Source of the DNA: Cyanoderma ruficeps
Taxonomy: Eukaryota > Chordata > Aves > Passeriformes > Timaliidae
DNA length: 64,000 nucleotides
Direction of reading: 5' to 3'
Assembly: GCA_008694505.1 (NCBI GenBank)
Contig: VZDJ01004556.1
Span: forward strand, 139,041 to 203,040
In this document: positions 62,442-64,000 of the stretch, one piece after another
Position numbering within the stretch: position 1 is the stretch's first letter
How the letters are laid out: each line of letters starts with the position of its first letter
Notes under the pieces: model-generated
Seen by the model: the letters and a program-made list of their open reading frames with translations, nothing else
Told to the model about the DNA's origin: nothing
Databases searched by the model: none
Program-made: the position numbers and the translations under genes

Positions 62442-63747
62442 TGTCTTGGTTTAGATAGATGGGTATCTGCCAGGGAAGATTGGAGTCTCCCTTGGAATGT
62501 AAGCCCCCCCTCCCCCTTTCCAAATTGTTATAAATGTTGTGAATAACCTCCGTATATTAATTTGTGCCTGAAAATAAAATTATATAAAAGCGGAGAAAAC
62601 TGTTCAACGAAGAATTCCAAGACGAGAGGAGGGGCTAATCAGAATAAGATTGAGAGGATCAGCATATGAATGAATGTGGCTCCTCTGGAAATAGGCCAGC
62701 AAGTATGCCTAACGATCGAAATATCTACCCGAGAAACTGAATAAGGTCTGTGATGGTCACTCAGACATCTCTTCTGTTCCTCCCCTGAAAACCCACTCAG
62801 ACAAATCAAAATCCCAAAAGAAGACCAATGAATATCAATACCCAAACTACTAGACAAAGGAAACCCTGCCTCGGGGGAACTAGAATGTATAAAAACTAGA
62901 CCTTTGGTGGTAGAATTTTGTGAACGAAGGGGAGGCAAGTGCGATAGAGGCCTATCTCACGTTCACCCTGTTCGATTCCCGGGATTGAACTGGCCTTTTA
63001 CTTAGCTGTGATTTTTTTAAAAATTTGTTTCCGTACTTGCTGTCACGCAAAAATAAAGTTTGTTTTATTTTAATTACAATTTGGCTCACCTCATTTATAA
63101 CATAAATTTGCAATTAAAAGGCTGTCAGGCAAAGATTTTGGGAATAGGTTTAGCAGTTCTTTACTAGGGATATTAAAAATACAAATTATGTCGTACAAAA
63201 GAATAAGCAAACAAACAAACAAGAAATCCTAGAAAACCCCGACAGTCAGAAATAGAACCTGACACCCTGTTGGTCAGGGTGTTGGAAACAGTCCAAAAGT
63301 AAACCCTCCTGGAGTGGCAGATGTGGTCCTGTTGGAAGCAGAGATGATCCTGTGGAGCTAAGGGTCCAGAGATGGGTCTGGTCTTCCTTTAGGAGTCCCA
63401 TGGGAACACTAGATGTTTGGTGACACTTGGGCCTCCTTTTTATCTAGGTGGAAATGGTTTGGCTTTTCTTCTCTGGGTGGAGCATCTCACAATAGGATGA
63501 TGAATTGTGTCATGTCATTGGTGAGATTTAATGGCCCTATTAACAGAAGATATCTTCTTGGAGGTAGTGGTAGTGTGAACAGAGATAAGAAACAATGCCC
63601 CACCCAGTTTTAACAGATAGCTTGTTATCAGAAAGGCAGTCACCCCCTCTCTCCTGGAGTTACAACAGATAAAGAAAAACACCTCCCAAACAGGTTTCAA
63701 CAGATGGAATAGAATAAATTTTTTTTTGGTTATAAAAACCCAAGACA
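62442..63747 (-). mobile_element. Solo LTR (outer), interrupted by a nested LTR
   Basis: The outer element has termini TGTCTTGG and CCAAGACA and a perfect 5-bp duplication ACTCC (62437-62441 and 63748-63752). It is split into 62442-62525 and 63103-63747, together 729 bp. The text of the right part (for example CACCCTGTTGGTCAGGGTGT and AGGCAAAGAT) resembles an LTR family abundant in songbird genomes, as I recall it. Minus orientation is preferred: that strand has AGATAAAAAGG as TATA box, then AGTAAA as poly(A) signal upstream of a U5-like end. The family name is left open. Confidence 0.8.
62526..63102 (+). mobile_element. Nested solo LTR inside the outer LTR
   Basis: This 577-bp insert has perfect 11-bp inverted termini, TGTTATAAATG and CATTTATAACA. 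The flanks CAAAT (62521-62525) and TAAAT (63103-63107) are a 5-bp duplication with one difference. Plus-strand LTR signals are in order: TATAAAA at 62889-62895 and AATAAA at 63052-63057, followed by a T-rich stretch. It must be younger than the outer LTR it interrupts. No internal genes are present. Confidence 0.75.
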
Positions 63748-64000
63748 ACTCCGCTCTTCCCTTGCCCTGTGCCTACATCCTCCTTGGAAATTTCCTCTCT
63801 TGTATGAAGAACTGTGACACTCGAGAGAAACAAAGATTGAATTAAGAACTGGTGTCTTGGAGATGCTGCTGTTGTCTGGAATTGAATACAACTGAAGTAG
63901 AATTCTGTTTACCAAAATCAATTCTTTTCCACCCGTACCCTTGGGTTCCCAAGCATGGCTGGCAGGTGAAGGTGTTGAGGTTTGGCTGGGAGAGCTTGTC
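63748..64000. other. Right edge, no feature recognised
   Basis: About 250 bases after the outer LTR duplication, without an exon or repeat that I can support. Confidence 0.6.

Overview
The window looks like vertebrate nuclear DNA, most likely from a bird and probably a songbird. It is AT-rich with small exons in long introns, and it carries one CR1 LINE tail and several avian-type endogenous retroviral LTRs. The species cannot be fixed from the sequence alone.

One protein gene can be supported: CHM, encoding Rab escort protein 1 (REP1), on the + strand. Fourteen consecutive coding exons (human exons 2 to 15) lie between 9715 and 52126. Every exon has AG/GT borders, the phases agree throughout, and there is no internal stop. 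Exon 1 (about 49 coding bases in the human gene), the promoter and any CpG island are not visible and should lie upstream of base 1. The exons in the window give 1946 coding bases; with a 49-base first exon the protein would be about 664 residues, against 653 in human. Exon 5 is the divergent part: it is GC-rich and encodes a Pro/Ala/Glu-rich low-complexity linker. The 3' UTR runs from 52127 to about 53940, with three candidate poly(A) signals.

Layout: 1-9714 is the 3' part of intron 1, with a solo LTR at 6172-6478 flanked by a perfect 6-bp duplication. 9715-25370 holds exons 2 to 8. 25371-35893 is the large intron 8; it contains a partial provirus (LTR, tRNA-Trp-like primer site present four times in tandem, broken gag start, GC-rich repeats), a 309-base assembly gap and a CR1 tail next to exon 9. 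35894-52126 holds exons 9 to 15. 54000-64000 is 3' flank with no recognisable gene. It holds a second provirus fragment of the same LTR family in the opposite orientation (58145-59008), two further solo LTRs (57739-58144 and 60366-60988), and an LTR nested inside another LTR (62442-63747).

The long ORFs outside these features read as chance frames. The most unusual observations are the quadruplicated primer-binding site, the paired inverted provirus fragments (one keeping an envelope-leader-like reading frame), the nested LTR with exact target duplications, and the bird-type exon 5 of CHM.
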